Below, piece after piece: positions 8,073 through 17,613 of a DNA stretch of 64,000 bases. Positions within the stretch are counted from its first letter, which is position 1. Each line of letters starts with the position of its first letter. The position numbers were made by a program, and so were the translations under genes. The notes beneath the pieces were generated by a model that saw only the letters and a program-made list of their open reading frames with translations, ran no database searches and had not been told where the DNA came from. This DNA comes from Geothrix sp. SG200 (GTDB lineage Bacteria; Acidobacteriota; Holophagae; Holophagales; Holophagaceae). The stretch spans positions 186,001 to 250,000 of the forward strand of contig NZ_JAKZFR010000002.1 in the NCBI RefSeq assembly GCF_022808935.1, given 5' to 3'.

Positions 8073-9329
8073 TCAGGCGAATTCCTTGGCCACGGCGGCC
8101 ACAGCCTGCTTGAAGTGGGCCAGCTCGGGCTCCCCGTGGGCCGCGCCGAGGAAGGCCACTTCGTAGCCGCTGGGGGGCAGGTAGACGCCCTGACCCAGCA
8201 GGGCCTTGTGGAGGCGGTTGAAGCTGCTGATGGCCTCGCCCTTCACCGCGTCGCTGCGGCGCACGCCGTCCTGGAACAGGGGCCAGAGCAGGCTGCCGTA
8301 GCGGGGGCAGTGGAGGCCGGGAATGGCCTCGAAGGCCTCGGCCCACGTGGCCGCATTGGCTTCCAGACCGGCGTAGAAGGTCGGGGTCAGCTTCTCCATG
8401 GTGGCGAGGCCCGCGGCCATGGCCACGGGATTGCCCGACAGCGTGCCCGCCTGGTAGACCGGGCCGTCCGGCGCCACGACGCCCATGATGTCCTTCCGGC
8501 CGCCGTAGAGGCCCACGGGCATGCCGCCGCCGATGATCTTGCCGTAGGTGGCCAGGTCGGGCGTGATGCCCAGGCGCTCCGCCGCGCCGCCGGGGGCCAC
8601 GCGGAAGCCGCTGATGACCTCGTCGAAGATGAGGACCACGCCGTGCTTGGTGCAGAGCTCGCGCAGCCGCTTGAGGAACTCGGGACGCTGGAGCAGCAGG
8701 CCGTTGTTGGCGGGGATGGGCTCGATGATGGCTGCGGCCAGCTCGTTCCCGATCTCGGCGAAGGTGCGCTCCAGGGTTTCCAGGTCGTCGAGCGTGACCA
8801 CGGAGGTCAGCTCGGCGATGCCCTTGGGCACACCGGCGCTGGTGGGGGCGCCAAAGGTGATGAGGCCCGAACCGGCCTTCACCAGCAGGCCGTCGCTGTG
8901 CCCGTGGTAGCAGCCCTCGAACTTCAGGATGCGATCCCGGCCCGTGAAGCCGCGGGCGGCGCGCAGGGCGGACATGACGGCTTCCGTGCCCGAGGACACG
9001 AAGCGCATCTTCTCCACGAAGGGCACCATCTCCTTGATCTTGCGGGCCAGGGCGAGCTCACGGCGGCTGGGGGCGCCGAAGGTGAGGCCCTCCTGCATGG
9101 ACTCGGTCACGGCCGCCAGGATGTCGGGGTGGGCGTGGCCCAGGATCAGCGGGCCCCAGGACATGCAGAGGTCGAGGAACGTCTGGCCATCCTCGTCCTC
9201 GAACCAGGCGCCGCTGGCCTTCTTGAAGAACTTGGGCGTGCCGCCCACGGCCCGGAAGGCGCGCACGGGGCTGGAGACGCCGCCGGGGAAGTGCGTCAGG
9301 GCTTCCTGGAAGAGGGTGTCGTTGCTCAC
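8073..9329 (-). CDS. hemL: Glutamate-1-semialdehyde 2,1-aminomutase HemL
   Basis: This 418-residue PLP enzyme makes 5-aminolevulinate from glutamate-1-semialdehyde, the second step of the C5 pathway. The PLP lysine is Lys264 in TYGKIIGGGMPVG, preceded by FDEVISGFR, which carries the Asp that holds the pyridine nitrogen. YHGHSDG and GTLSGNPVAMAAG are also present. The start is a GTG at 9329 whose bases overlap the hemB stop as GTGA, giving the standard HemL N-terminus NDTLFQEALTHFPGGVSSPVR. Upstream in-frame sequence is antisense-like extension over hemB and was excluded. Confidence 0.95.
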   Translation of the reverse strand: MSNDTLFQEALTHFPGGVSSPVRAFRAVGGTPKFFKKASGAWFEDEDGQTFLDLCMSWGPLILGHAHPDILAAVTESMQEGLTFGAPSRRELALARKIKEMVPFVEKMRFVSSGTEAVMSALRAARGFTGRDRILKFEGCYHGHSDGLLVKAGSGLITFGAPTSAGVPKGIAELTSVVTLDDLETLERTFAEIGNELAAAIIEPIPANNGLLLQRPEFLKRLRELCTKHGVVLIFDEVISGFRVAPGGAAERLGITPDLATYGKIIGGGMPVGLYGGRKDIMGVVAPDGPVYQAGTLSGNPVAMAAGLATMEKLTPTFYAGLEANAATWAEAFEAIPGLHCPRYGSLLWPLFQDGVRRSDAVKGEAISSFNRLHKALLGQGVYLPPSGYEVAFLGAAHGEPELAHFKQAVAAVAKEFA

Positions 9330-10303
9330 GAGATCCAGCCTTTCTCCACGGCCTCGCGGCCGGCGTAGGTGACGATCATGTCGGCGCCGGCGCGCCGGAT
9401 GGCGATGAGGTGCTCGTACATCAGCTGGTCGCCGTTCACCCAGCCCAGGCGATCCGCAGCCTTCACGCTGCTGAACTCGCTGGACACGTGGTAGGCGCAG
9501 ATGGGCGCCAGAGTGACCTGGCGCAGGCGCCAGATGAGGTCCAGGTTCGGCAGGGCGGGCTTGACCATCAGCATGTCGGCGCCCTCGTCGATGTCGAGCA
9601 GGGCGTCCCGCAGGCCTTCGCGGGCGTTGCGGGGATCCATCTGGTAGGTCTTGCGGTCGCCGAACTTCGGACTGCTGTGGGCCGCCTCGCGGAAGGGGCC
9701 GTAGTAGGCGCCGGAGTGCTTGATGGCGTAGCTGAGGATGCTGGTCCGGGTGAAGCCGTGCTGGTCCAGCAATGCGCGGATGGCCGTGACACGGCCGTCC
9801 ATCATGTCGCTGGGGGCCACCACGTCCGCGCCGGCCTCGGCATGGCGCAGGGCCATCTCCGCCAGGATCGGCAACGTGGGATCGTTCACCACCACGCCCT
9901 CGTCGTCCACCAGGCCGCAATGGCCGTGGCTGGTGGCGCCGCAGAGGCAGACGTCCGTCATGACGATGAGGTCCGAGCCGAAAGCCTGCTTCAAGGCCCT
10001 GACGGTTTTCGGCACCACGCCCTGGGCGTCCTTCACATAGGCCGCATCGGCGCTCTTGAGGGCATCCTCGGGCACGCCGAAGAGCAGCACGTTCGTGAGG
10101 CCCAGCTTCAGGTCCTTCTCCACTTGGCGCAGGGTCTCCTCCACGCCGGCGTTGAAGATGCCCGGCATGCTGGAGATCTCGGACAGGCCCGGCTGGGGCT
10201 GCACGAAGTGACCCTGGATGAGGTGGCGCGGGCGCAGGTCGGTCTCGGCGACCAGGTTCCGCATGGCCGCGCTGGTGCGGAGGCGACGGGAGCGGTTCAG
10301 CAT
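9326..10303 (-). CDS. hemB: Porphobilinogen synthase (delta-aminolevulinate dehydratase) HemB
   Basis: This 325-residue enzyme condenses two 5-aminolevulinate molecules to porphobilinogen. The two Schiff-base lysines are Lys195 in SYAIKHSGAYYGPF and Lys248 in MLMVKPALP. The metal site has three cysteines (119, 121 and 129 in DVCLCGATSHGHCG), which indicates a zinc-type active site rather than the aspartate/magnesium type. The gene overlaps hemD by seven bases and hemL by four. Confidence 0.97.
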   Translation of the reverse strand: MLNRSRRLRTSAAMRNLVAETDLRPRHLIQGHFVQPQPGLSEISSMPGIFNAGVEETLRQVEKDLKLGLTNVLLFGVPEDALKSADAAYVKDAQGVVPKTVRALKQAFGSDLIVMTDVCLCGATSHGHCGLVDDEGVVVNDPTLPILAEMALRHAEAGADVVAPSDMMDGRVTAIRALLDQHGFTRTSILSYAIKHSGAYYGPFREAAHSSPKFGDRKTYQMDPRNAREGLRDALLDIDEGADMLMVKPALPNLDLIWRLRQVTLAPICAYHVSSEFSSVKAADRLGWVNGDQLMYEHLIAIRRAGADMIVTYAGREAVEKGWIS

Positions 10304-10986
10304 GGGGACTCCTCCTTCTTCAGGTGTTGCGCGAGCATGGCCCAGAGCAGGCTGGGCTTGGGCTCGCAGTGGGCATGCGCGGGCGCGCCCGCCCGCTCGA
10401 AGGCCTCGGCGGTGGCCTCACCCCAGGCGAAGCGCTGCACGCCGAGGGCGATGGGCGCGAGGATCTCCGCCTGGAAGGGACTCAGGGCCAGCACCCCATC
10501 CACGTCCGGAAGCGGCGGGAAGGGGTCTCGGGCCACCTCGCGGTGGGTGATCCAGGGATGGATCCGCCAGGCGCTTCCCCGGGTCGCCGCCTCCAGGTAC
10601 TCGCGACTCCGCTCCCCCCGGGCCAGGATGAAGTCGCCGCCCTCGGGAAACCGGGTGCGAAGGAGGTCCCACAGGGCCTCGGCCCGGGCCTCCGCGGGGA
10701 GGTGGATCTCCAGGTCCTCCCGCCCCAGGGCCTCGGCCGTGCCGGCTCCCTGGAGGAGGCAGACCGTTCCGGACGGAAGGGCCGCGGAGGCGACCTTGGC
10801 TCCGGCGGGGCTCAGGGCCACGAAGGCCTGGGCCGCTTCGAACGGCATCGGAAGGGCCTGGGCCATGACCTTCAGGCTGGTGAAGGCATAGGGCACGGGT
10901 TCCCAGCCGGCCTTGCGCACCGTGTCCGCCAGCGGATGCTGGGCGGGCCTGGCCAGGGCCAGGCGGGGCGCGGCCGTGGAGGTCAT
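10297..10986 (-). CDS. hemD: Uroporphyrinogen-III synthase HemD
   Basis: This 229-residue protein sits exactly where HemD is expected, between hemC and hemB, overlapping them by four and seven bases. HemD sequences are very divergent, and the call rests on context, length and the two-lobed alpha/beta pattern with the C-terminal DGVLALSPFQAEIL segment, which resembles the usual DAVTFTSPSAV-type block. The enzyme closes hydroxymethylbilane to uroporphyrinogen III with inversion of ring D. No other candidate for this essential step is in the operon. Confidence 0.82.
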   Translation of the reverse strand: MTSTAAPRLALARPAQHPLADTVRKAGWEPVPYAFTSLKVMAQALPMPFEAAQAFVALSPAGAKVASAALPSGTVCLLQGAGTAEALGREDLEIHLPAEARAEALWDLLRTRFPEGGDFILARGERSREYLEAATRGSAWRIHPWITHREVARDPFPPLPDVDGVLALSPFQAEILAPIALGVQRFAWGEATAEAFERAGAPAHAHCEPKPSLLWAMLAQHLKKEESPC

Positions 10987-11861
10987 GACAGGCCGATGCC
11001 CTGGAGAACGGTCTTCAGCAAGGCCGCGTCATTGGTGCCTCGCGCCTCGGCACGACGGAGCTCCCCGGCCGGTGCGTAGGCCGCGCGAAGCAGCAGGGTG
11101 CCGTCCGCCTGCGGGGTGGCGAGGGCACCCAGGGGCTGCTGGCAGCCGCCGCCGATTCCCGCCAGGACCTGGCGCTCCAGCGTGACGCAGCGGGCGGTCA
11201 TGGCATCGTGGACTTCGGCCAGGACCTCCACGAGATCAGGCCGGTCGGCCCGGGCCTCGGCCAGGAGGGCCCCCTGCCCCGGCGCCGAAGGCAGCTCGTC
11301 GGGCGTCAGGGGACGGACCGTGAGACCGGACAGGTCGAGCCCCAGGCGCTTCAGGCCGGCGGCGGCCAGCAGCGTGGCGTGGATCGGCGCGTCCCGCAGG
11401 ACGCCGTCCCGCACGCGCTGGAGGCGGGTCTGGACGTTGCCGCGGATCCAGGTGAACCGCGCCTTGGGGAAGAGCTGGCTGAGGACACGCTCGCGCCGCA
11501 CAGCGCTGGTGCCGATGGTGAGATCCTCGGGCGCGTCCGGTCGCATCACCAGCCAGTCGGAGGGGTCCTCTCGCTTGGGGATGCAGGCGGAGACGATGCC
11601 CGCGGGGCGCTCGAGGGAGACGTCCTTCAGGCTGTGGATGAGGAGGTCGGCCGCGCCGGCGACCATGGCGTCCTCCAGCTCCTTCGTGAAGAAGCCTCCG
11701 CCCACCTGCTTGTCCAGGGGGCCCTGGAGCCACTGGTCGCCGGAGGTGGAGAACTTCCGCCAGGACACTTCGTATCCCTTCGATTCGAGAAACCTTACCA
11801 GAGGCTCGGCCTGGCCCACAGCCAGGGCGGATCCGCGGGTGGCGACGGTGACGTGCTTCAT
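10983..11861 (-). CDS. hemC: Hydroxymethylbilane synthase HemC
   Basis: This 292-residue enzyme polymerises four porphobilinogens on a covalently bound dipyrromethane cofactor. The cofactor-attaching Cys240 is in AGIGGGCQQPLGA and the catalytic Asp80 in LLIHSLKDVS. The N-terminal VATRGSALAVGQAE and the arginine-containing GTSAVRRE block are conserved. It overlaps hemA and hemD by four bases on each side, so translation of hemA, hemC and hemD is likely coupled. Confidence 0.97.
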   Translation of the reverse strand: MKHVTVATRGSALAVGQAEPLVRFLESKGYEVSWRKFSTSGDQWLQGPLDKQVGGGFFTKELEDAMVAGAADLLIHSLKDVSLERPAGIVSACIPKREDPSDWLVMRPDAPEDLTIGTSAVRRERVLSQLFPKARFTWIRGNVQTRLQRVRDGVLRDAPIHATLLAAAGLKRLGLDLSGLTVRPLTPDELPSAPGQGALLAEARADRPDLVEVLAEVHDAMTARCVTLERQVLAGIGGGCQQPLGALATPQADGTLLLRAAYAPAGELRRAEARGTNDAALLKTVLQGIGLS

Positions 11862-13021
11862 GGTTTGGTTGCCTCTCCGTTCGGGTCCGGTTTGGGCTGG
11901 GTCTGGATGAGGGCGCGGAAGGCCAGCGTGCGCCCCCGGGTCAGGATTTCCTTGAGGGCCTCACGCTGGGCCTCGTCCAGCCCCTGCATGGAATCTTCCA
12001 GGGCCTTCACCTCGGCCTCCAGGGCGCCCCAGGCGGAATCCAGACGCTCCTGGGCTGAGGCGAGGTGGCGCTTGTGGCCCCGCGCATGGGCACGATGGCG
12101 CAGGCGACCGGCGGCCCCCACCAGGAAGGCTTCGGCCTTGGTGGCGGCCTCGGCCCGCTGGGCCCGCGCCGTGGCGGTCTGGGCCAGGAAGGCGGAGAGG
12201 TCCACGCGGTGGACCCAGGGCAGCTGCTCCAGGCCGGGCTCGGAATCCGGCGGCAGAGCCAGGTCAAGGATGCGGAGGAGCGGACGCTTGAGGGTCTGCC
12301 AGGCGTCCAGCGTGAAGATCGGCTCGGGCGCGGCCGTGGCGCTCACGATGGCCTGGAATCCAGCGGGGTCGCGCTGGAGCAGGGGGAGGTCCACCACCGC
12401 CAGCCCCAAGGGGTCCGCCAGGTCATGGGCCTTGCTCTTGGTGCGATTGGCGACCGACACCTTGAAGCCGCGCTCCGGCAGGCGCTCGGCCAGGTACTGG
12501 GTCATGGGACCCACGCCCACCAGGGCGATGGCCGAGCCCTCGGGCAGCCCCTCGCAGAGGTGCTTGAGGGCCACCGTGGCCACGCTGACGTTGCCATCGG
12601 CCAGGCCGAGGCGGGACCGCAGGCGCTGGCCTTCGCGGATTACGTCCTCGAACACCGCCTGGGCCTCGTCGCCGGCCACGCCCACCTGGCGGGCCTGCTC
12701 GAGGGCATCCTTCATCTGGCCGGGAATCTCGCGGTCGCCCAGGTTGGCGGACTCCAGCCCGGCGGACATCGCCAGGAGATGCACCCAGGCCTCTTCGCCT
12801 TCATAGCGGCGTACGCCCGGACCCGGATCCAGCGCGGCGGGATCGCCGCCCCACACCATCCATAGCACCCGCTGGCAGGTAGCGAGGTACACCAGCTCCC
12901 GGGCACCGGTGGCACGCTGCCAGTCCCGCAGGCGGGCCGGCACGCCATCCCGCACCACATGCTGGGCCACCTGCTCCAGATCATGGATGGGAGCGTGGAA
13001 ACTGAGGAGGACGGGTTCCAT
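11858..13021 (-). CDS. hemA: Glutamyl-tRNA reductase HemA
   Basis: This 387-residue NADPH-dependent enzyme reduces glutamyl-tRNA(Glu) to glutamate-1-semialdehyde, the committed step of C5 tetrapyrrole synthesis. It is a divergent member. The catalytic Cys49 is in LVYLATCQRVLW, where most family members have STCNR. The usual GEPQILGQ block is replaced by LGDREIPGQMKDA. The Rossmann segment IALVGVGPMTQYLAERL and the C-terminal helical dimerisation tail are recognisable. The ATG at 13021 is preferred, giving a normal N-terminus; an upstream start at 13063 would add 14 residues. It is the first gene of the seven-gene hem operon. Confidence 0.88.
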   Translation of the reverse strand: MEPVLLSFHAPIHDLEQVAQHVVRDGVPARLRDWQRATGARELVYLATCQRVLWMVWGGDPAALDPGPGVRRYEGEEAWVHLLAMSAGLESANLGDREIPGQMKDALEQARQVGVAGDEAQAVFEDVIREGQRLRSRLGLADGNVSVATVALKHLCEGLPEGSAIALVGVGPMTQYLAERLPERGFKVSVANRTKSKAHDLADPLGLAVVDLPLLQRDPAGFQAIVSATAAPEPIFTLDAWQTLKRPLLRILDLALPPDSEPGLEQLPWVHRVDLSAFLAQTATARAQRAEAATKAEAFLVGAAGRLRHRAHARGHKRHLASAQERLDSAWGALEAEVKALEDSMQGLDEAQREALKEILTRGRTLAFRALIQTQPKPDPNGEATKP

Positions 13022-13105
13022 ATCGGATCCGATTGTCAATTGGCCCTGGGCGGGCAAGGTCATCAGTTCGTCATGGCGCCATGAACGTGGCGGTCATCAC
13101 AACGA

Positions 13106-14230
13106 TCATCCCCGGAACAGCTCCTCGATGGCCTGCCAGTCCCATTCCGCCAGCGGCGCCACCGAGCCCTCCCGAAGCGCCTGCTGGGTGAGCCAGGCAT
13201 CGTAGACCACCAGGGCGCACATGGCTTCCGCCACCGGCACGATGCGTGGGGCGATGCAGGGGTCGTGGCGTCCCTTGGTCGAAATGTCCGCGGCATGACC
13301 GTCGCGATCGATGGTCTTCTGGGTCTTCGAAATGGAGCTGGTGGGCTTCACGGCCAGGCGCACCACCACCGGGGCGCCCGTGCTGATGCCGCCGAGGGTG
13401 CCGCCGGCGTCGTTCTTCAGAGGCCCGTCCGGGCCCAGGGGATCGTTGTTCTCGCTGCCGCGGCGGCGGGCGCTCTCGAAGCCGGCGCCCAGTTCCACGC
13501 CCTTCACGGCGCCGATGGACATGCAGGCCAGGGCCAGCAGGCCGTCCAGCTTGCCGAAGGCCGGGTCGCCCAGCCCCACGGGCAGTCCCTCGATCCACAC
13601 CTCGCAAACGCCCCCCACGCTGTCGCCGTCGGCCAGGGCGGACTCCACGGCGGCCCGCTGATCGGGAAAGGTCGCAGGGTCGGCCACCCGGAGGGGATTC
13701 GATTCCACGAAGGCCCAATCCACCGAGGTCCCGGCGATGCCCGCGATCTCGCGGTTGAAGCCGCGTACCGTCACCCCCATGCCCGCAAGCTGCTGCCTGG
13801 CCCAGGCGCCGGCGGCCACGCGGGCCAGCGTCTCGCGGCCGCTGCTGCGCCCACCGCCGCGGGGGTCGCGGATCCCGTACTTCCGGTCATAGGTGAGATC
13901 CGCGTGGCCGGGTCGGAACAAATCTGAGATGGCCTTGTAGTCGCCGCTCCGCTGGTTCTCGTTGAACACCACCAGGGCGATGGGATGGCCCGTGGTGCGC
14001 CCCTCGAAGACGCCGCTGAGCACCTGCACGCGATCCGCTTCGTTCCGGGGCGTCACCAGCTCCGACTGGCCCGGGCGGCGGCGATCCAGCTCCTTCTGGA
14101 TGGCCTCCAGGTCGAACGGCAGCCCCGGCTTCACACCGTCCATCACCACCCCCACGGCCGGCCCGTGGCTCTCGCCGAACGTGACGATGCGGAAGGTCCG
14201 GCCGAAGGAAGAAGGGGAGTCGAAGAGCAT
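13106..14230 (-). CDS. aroC: Chorismate synthase AroC
   Basis: This 374-residue enzyme makes chorismate from 5-enolpyruvylshikimate 3-phosphate using reduced FMN, the last common step to aromatic amino acids and, here, to menaquinone by the futalosine route. The three signatures are visible: [14 protein letters not shown] near the N-terminus, [16 protein letters not shown] in the middle and [13 protein letters not shown] at the C-terminus. It lies 84 bases upstream of hemA on the same strand and may share the operon transcript. Confidence 0.97.
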   Translation of the reverse strand: MLFDSPSSFGRTFRIVTFGESHGPAVGVVMDGVKPGLPFDLEAIQKELDRRRPGQSELVTPRNEADRVQVLSGVFEGRTTGHPIALVVFNENQRSGDYKAISDLFRPGHADLTYDRKYGIRDPRGGGRSSGRETLARVAAGAWARQQLAGMGVTVRGFNREIAGIAGTSVDWAFVESNPLRVADPATFPDQRAAVESALADGDSVGGVCEVWIEGLPVGLGDPAFGKLDGLLALACMSIGAVKGVELGAGFESARRRGSENNDPLGPDGPLKNDAGGTLGGISTGAPVVVRLAVKPTSSISKTQKTIDRDGHAADISTKGRHDPCIAPRIVPVAEAMCALVVYDAWLTQQALREGSVAPLAEWDWQAIEELFRG

Positions 14231-14257
14231 CCCCCAGTCTAATTCAGGCGGCCTGGG

Positions 14258-15484
14258 TCAGGCTTCCGATAAAAGCGCCATGAGCTGGGGACCCACGGCC
14301 TCGATGCCGTACCGAGCCCGGCAGGCCTGATCGGCGGCTTCCCGGCGTCGGTCCGCTTCGGCGTCGTCGAGGCGCCACACCTGCGCCAGAGCCTCCGCCA
14401 GCGCCTCCGGGGAGAAGGCGTCGACCACCCACCCGAGCCTGCCCCCATCCAGGATCTCCAGTGGGCCGCCATGATCCGGCCCCACCATGAGGAGCCCCTT
14501 GGCCGCAGCCTCCGGATAGACCATACCGAACGGTTCATCCAGCGTCAGCAGGGCGAGGACATCGCAGGCTTCGTAGACGCGGCGGAGATCCTCGTCCGGG
14601 AGGTAGCCATGGAACCGGACTGACCCTGCCCTGCAGCTAGCGGCCGCCAGCTGTTCCAGCCGTTCCTTGAGGGGGCCCGTCCCCACCACGTGAAGCTCGC
14701 AGGGAACCGGGCTGGCAGCCTGGAAGAGGGCGAATCCCCGGATGACGGTATCGATGTTCTTCAGCACCTCCAGGCGGGAATGGACCAGCACCCGGCGCAC
14801 CGAGCGTTCCAGGCCCGCGCGGTTCCGGCCACCTTCGGGAAACCGCACGATGGGATAGATCACTTCCTCCCGGCACCGGCCGTAGATGCGCCGGGCATTG
14901 TCCCGGCTGAACTCGCTGATGGCGTAGATGAGATCGAGGCCCTTCACCACCTCCAGATCGTAGTCGTGGCGGGCCCGAAGGTCGGTTTTTCCCGCCATGG
15001 CCCGATCGTGCGCCTCTAGATCCTTCGCGAAGACGATGGTGGCTTCTTCCGGGCCTTGCCCTCCCGAGGCCAGGACCCTGGCCACCAGGGCCGGGTTCGC
15101 CTCGCGGCGGTGGATTCCGCGCGGAGGCTCGTTGCATTGCCAGATCTTGCGGGCGCGGATGGGGGCCGCCCCCAGCATGGCGCTGGAGGGGAAGTTGTGG
15201 GCGATCACCAGGTCGTACGGCTTCAGGGCCGCGGCGGCGCGAAGCCCGCGGCGCCGCAGCTTGGCCATCCGGGACCATCCGTAGAGGGCGTCCGTCCAAT
15301 GCCGTTTCTCCACCGTACGCACTGGAATTCCGGCAAGGCGCTCCCCCCAGCGGTCGGCATCGAATCCGAGGGTCACGATCTCTGGTGCGGCGCCCTGGCT
15401 CCGAAAATGCTGCGCTTGCGCCGCCACCAGAAGTTCGGCGCCACCGACCGTCTCGAAAGCTGGGTGGAACACGCCAAGGCGCAT
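14258..15484 (-). CDS. GT4-family glycosyltransferase
   Basis: This 408-residue GT-B fold retaining glycosyltransferase starts MRLGVFHPAFETVGGAELL, typical of GT4 enzymes. The ATG at 15484 has a GAGGGG ribosome-binding site six bases upstream. The C-terminal domain has VHSRLEVLKNIDTVIRGF, HVVGTGPLKERL, VRFHGYLPDEDLRRVY and the E-x7-E nucleotide-sugar motif in DEPFGMVYPEAAAKG. It is divergent from the Rmd-like gene and close to gmd, so it probably transfers a GDP-activated sugar in surface glycan assembly. Donor and acceptor are not determined. It lacks membrane segments and acts on the cytoplasmic side. Confidence 0.88.
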   Translation of the reverse strand: MRLGVFHPAFETVGGAELLVAAQAQHFRSQGAAPEIVTLGFDADRWGERLAGIPVRTVEKRHWTDALYGWSRMAKLRRRGLRAAAALKPYDLVIAHNFPSSAMLGAAPIRARKIWQCNEPPRGIHRREANPALVARVLASGGQGPEEATIVFAKDLEAHDRAMAGKTDLRARHDYDLEVVKGLDLIYAISEFSRDNARRIYGRCREEVIYPIVRFPEGGRNRAGLERSVRRVLVHSRLEVLKNIDTVIRGFALFQAASPVPCELHVVGTGPLKERLEQLAAASCRAGSVRFHGYLPDEDLRRVYEACDVLALLTLDEPFGMVYPEAAAKGLLMVGPDHGGPLEILDGGRLGWVVDAFSPEALAEALAQVWRLDDAEADRRREAADQACRARYGIEAVGPQLMALLSEA

Positions 15485-15622
15485 CGAATTCCCCTCCATG
15501 GTCCGCCCACGCCTTGGGCTGAAAGACCTTGATGTTAGCATTTCCCCACCTTATGAACGGCGCGGCTCAGGACAGATCCCCGCCGCCTTGAACTCGCCAC
15601 TGTATGGATGGAGCCACACGCA

Positions 15623-16492
15623 ATGAAAGTTCTGGTGGTCGGAGGGTCCGGATTCGTGGGGCGGGCCCTTATTTCGCGCCTCCTGGAAGCCGGGCATGAG
15701 GTCGAATCCTGGGATCGGGCCCGAAGCGAGGAGGCGCCAGGACTTTGCTGCAGAGCCGTGGACCTGCTGGGCCACGATCCGTTGCCGCTGCCTGGCGATC
15801 AGCCATGGGGGGCGGCCTTCCACCTGGCGGCCTACTCCGTGCCCGGCCTGGCCTGGACCCAGGACCTGGTCTTCGCCAACCTGCGCATGACCGCGCGGGT
15901 CTTCGACCACCTGGCAGCGGTCGCGCCGGGGTGCCGCGCCATTTTCGCCTCCAGCGCCTTCGTCTACGCGCCGAGCGGCCATTCCCTCAAGGAGACGGAT
16001 CCGCTGGGATCCACCCACCCCTACGCCCTCTCCAAGCACCTGGGGGAGACGTGGGCCCTGAGGCACCGGAAGGCCCTGAAGGTGTTCATCGTGCGTCCTT
16101 TCAATCAGCTTGGTCCGGGCATGGCTCCCGGCCTGCTGGTGCCCGAGCTCCTGGACCGCATCCGCCGCGGTGAGAATCCCATTCGCATGCTGGGCCGTGA
16201 CGACATCCGCGATTTCCTCGATTGGCGGGACGCCATGGACGCTTACTTGCGCCTCTTGGAGGTCGATGCACCCAGCGGCTCCATCTGGAACCTTTGCTCT
16301 GGACGACCCACCAGAGTGTCTGAGCTGGTTCGTGGCCTGTTGAAGGCCTGCGGTCAGGACCGCCCGGCCCTGTTCGCGAACCCCGAGGTGGAGACCTTGG
16401 TCGGTGACCCCTCGCGACTGATGGCGGATACGGGCTGGCGACCCTCCCACAGCCTCGAAGACACGCTTCAGGCCATCGCCCGCGCACGGTGA
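15623..16492 (+). CDS. rmd: SDR-family nucleotide-sugar reductase, probably GDP-6-deoxy-D-mannose reductase (Rmd-like)
   Basis: This 289-residue extended SDR has the Rossmann motif VVGGSGFVGRAL and the catalytic pair in YALSKHLGE. The C-terminal half carries features I associate with Rmd: VRPFNQLGPGMAPG, DIRDFLDWRDAMDAYL, NLCSGRPTRVSELV and the terminal VGDPSRLMADTGWRP. Rmd reduces GDP-4-keto-6-deoxy-D-mannose, the product of the adjacent Gmd, to GDP-D-rhamnose. The family is seen from sequence; the substrate is inferred from context and the C-terminal motifs, and a generic epimerase/dehydratase remains possible. The start at 15623 has GGAG nine bases upstream. Confidence 0.72.
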   Translation: MKVLVVGGSGFVGRALISRLLEAGHEVESWDRARSEEAPGLCCRAVDLLGHDPLPLPGDQPWGAAFHLAAYSVPGLAWTQDLVFANLRMTARVFDHLAAVAPGCRAIFASSAFVYAPSGHSLKETDPLGSTHPYALSKHLGETWALRHRKALKVFIVRPFNQLGPGMAPGLLVPELLDRIRRGENPIRMLGRDDIRDFLDWRDAMDAYLRLLEVDAPSGSIWNLCSGRPTRVSELVRGLLKACGQDRPALFANPEVETLVGDPSRLMADTGWRPSHSLEDTLQAIARAR

Positions 16493-16563
16493 ATCTTCGG
16501 CCATTGCCATTTCTCCATTCCCCTCCGGCAAGGTAGAGTGAACGTTTCCGCTTCGAGGGCCCC

Positions 16564-17607
16564 ATGCAGAAGACCGCACTCATCACCGGCGTGACTGGCC
16601 AGGACGGCAGCTACCTGGCCGAGCTGCTGCTGTCGAAGGGCTACCAGGTCCACGGTGTGGTGCGGCGGGCCAGCCTGTTCAATACGGACCGCATCGACCA
16701 CCTGCACGTGGGCGAGACGCCGGATCCCTCGTTCTTCCTGCACTACGGCGACCTGTCCGACGCCGGAGCCCTGCGGAACCTGCTGGACGAGATCCAGCCC
16801 GACGAGGTCTACAACCTGGGCGCCCAGAGCCACGTGCGCGTGAGCTTCGACCAGCCCGAATACACCGTGGATGTGGTGGGCGTGGGCGTCATCCGGCTGC
16901 TGGAGGCCATCCGCAGCTACATGAAGCACACGAAGAAGCAGATCCGCTTCTACCAGGCCGGCAGCTCCGAGATGTTCGGCAGCGCCAAGCCGCGCCAGCA
17001 CGAGGGCACCCGGTTCGAGCCCCGCAGCCCCTATGCCTGCGCCAAGGTCTACGCCCACTACCAGGTGATCAACCACCGGGAGAGCTACGGGCTCTTCGCC
17101 TGCAACGGCATCCTGTTCAACCACGAGAGCCCGCGCCGCGGCGAGACCTTCGTGACCCGCAAGATCACCCGGGCCGCCACGCGCATCAAGCTGGGGCTCC
17201 AGGACAAGCTCTTCCTGGGCAACCTGGACGCGAAGCGCGACTGGGGCTTCGCGGGAGACTACGTGGAGGCCATGTGGCGCATGCTCCAGCAGGACGCGCC
17301 AGATGACTACGTGGTGGCCACGGGCGAGAGCATCAGCATCCGCGACTTCCTGGGGCTCACCTTCGGGCGCCTGGACCTGGACTGGCAGAAGCACGTGGAG
17401 ATCGACCCCCGCTACTTCCGCCCCGCCGAGGTGGACCACCTGGAAGGCGATCCGTCCAAGGGCCGCCGCATCCTGGGCTGGGAGCCGAAGACCGACATCC
17501 GGGCCCTGGCGGCCATGATGGTGGATTCGGACCTCAAGCTTGCCCAGAAGGAGCAGGTGCTCCGCGAGGCCGGCCACGCCGAGGCGCCCCGCGCCGGGTA
17601 CCGCTGA
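16564..17607 (+). CDS. gmd: GDP-mannose 4,6-dehydratase Gmd
   Basis: This 347-residue extended SDR converts GDP-D-mannose to GDP-4-keto-6-deoxy-D-mannose. Diagnostic segments are [60 protein letters not shown], the catalytic [10 protein letters not shown] and [18 protein letters not shown]. The length and the conserved [20 protein letters not shown] block make the assignment secure. It lies 71 bases after the Rmd-like gene, with GAGGG as the ribosome-binding site. Together they would make GDP-D-rhamnose. No GDP-fucose synthase is nearby. Confidence 0.97.
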   Translation: MQKTALITGVTGQDGSYLAELLLSKGYQVHGVVRRASLFNTDRIDHLHVGETPDPSFFLHYGDLSDAGALRNLLDEIQPDEVYNLGAQSHVRVSFDQPEYTVDVVGVGVIRLLEAIRSYMKHTKKQIRFYQAGSSEMFGSAKPRQHEGTRFEPRSPYACAKVYAHYQVINHRESYGLFACNGILFNHESPRRGETFVTRKITRAATRIKLGLQDKLFLGNLDAKRDWGFAGDYVEAMWRMLQQDAPDDYVVATGESISIRDFLGLTFGRLDLDWQKHVEIDPRYFRPAEVDHLEGDPSKGRRILGWEPKTDIRALAAMMVDSDLKLAQKEQVLREAGHAEAPRAGYR

Positions 17608-17613
17608 GAGGAT

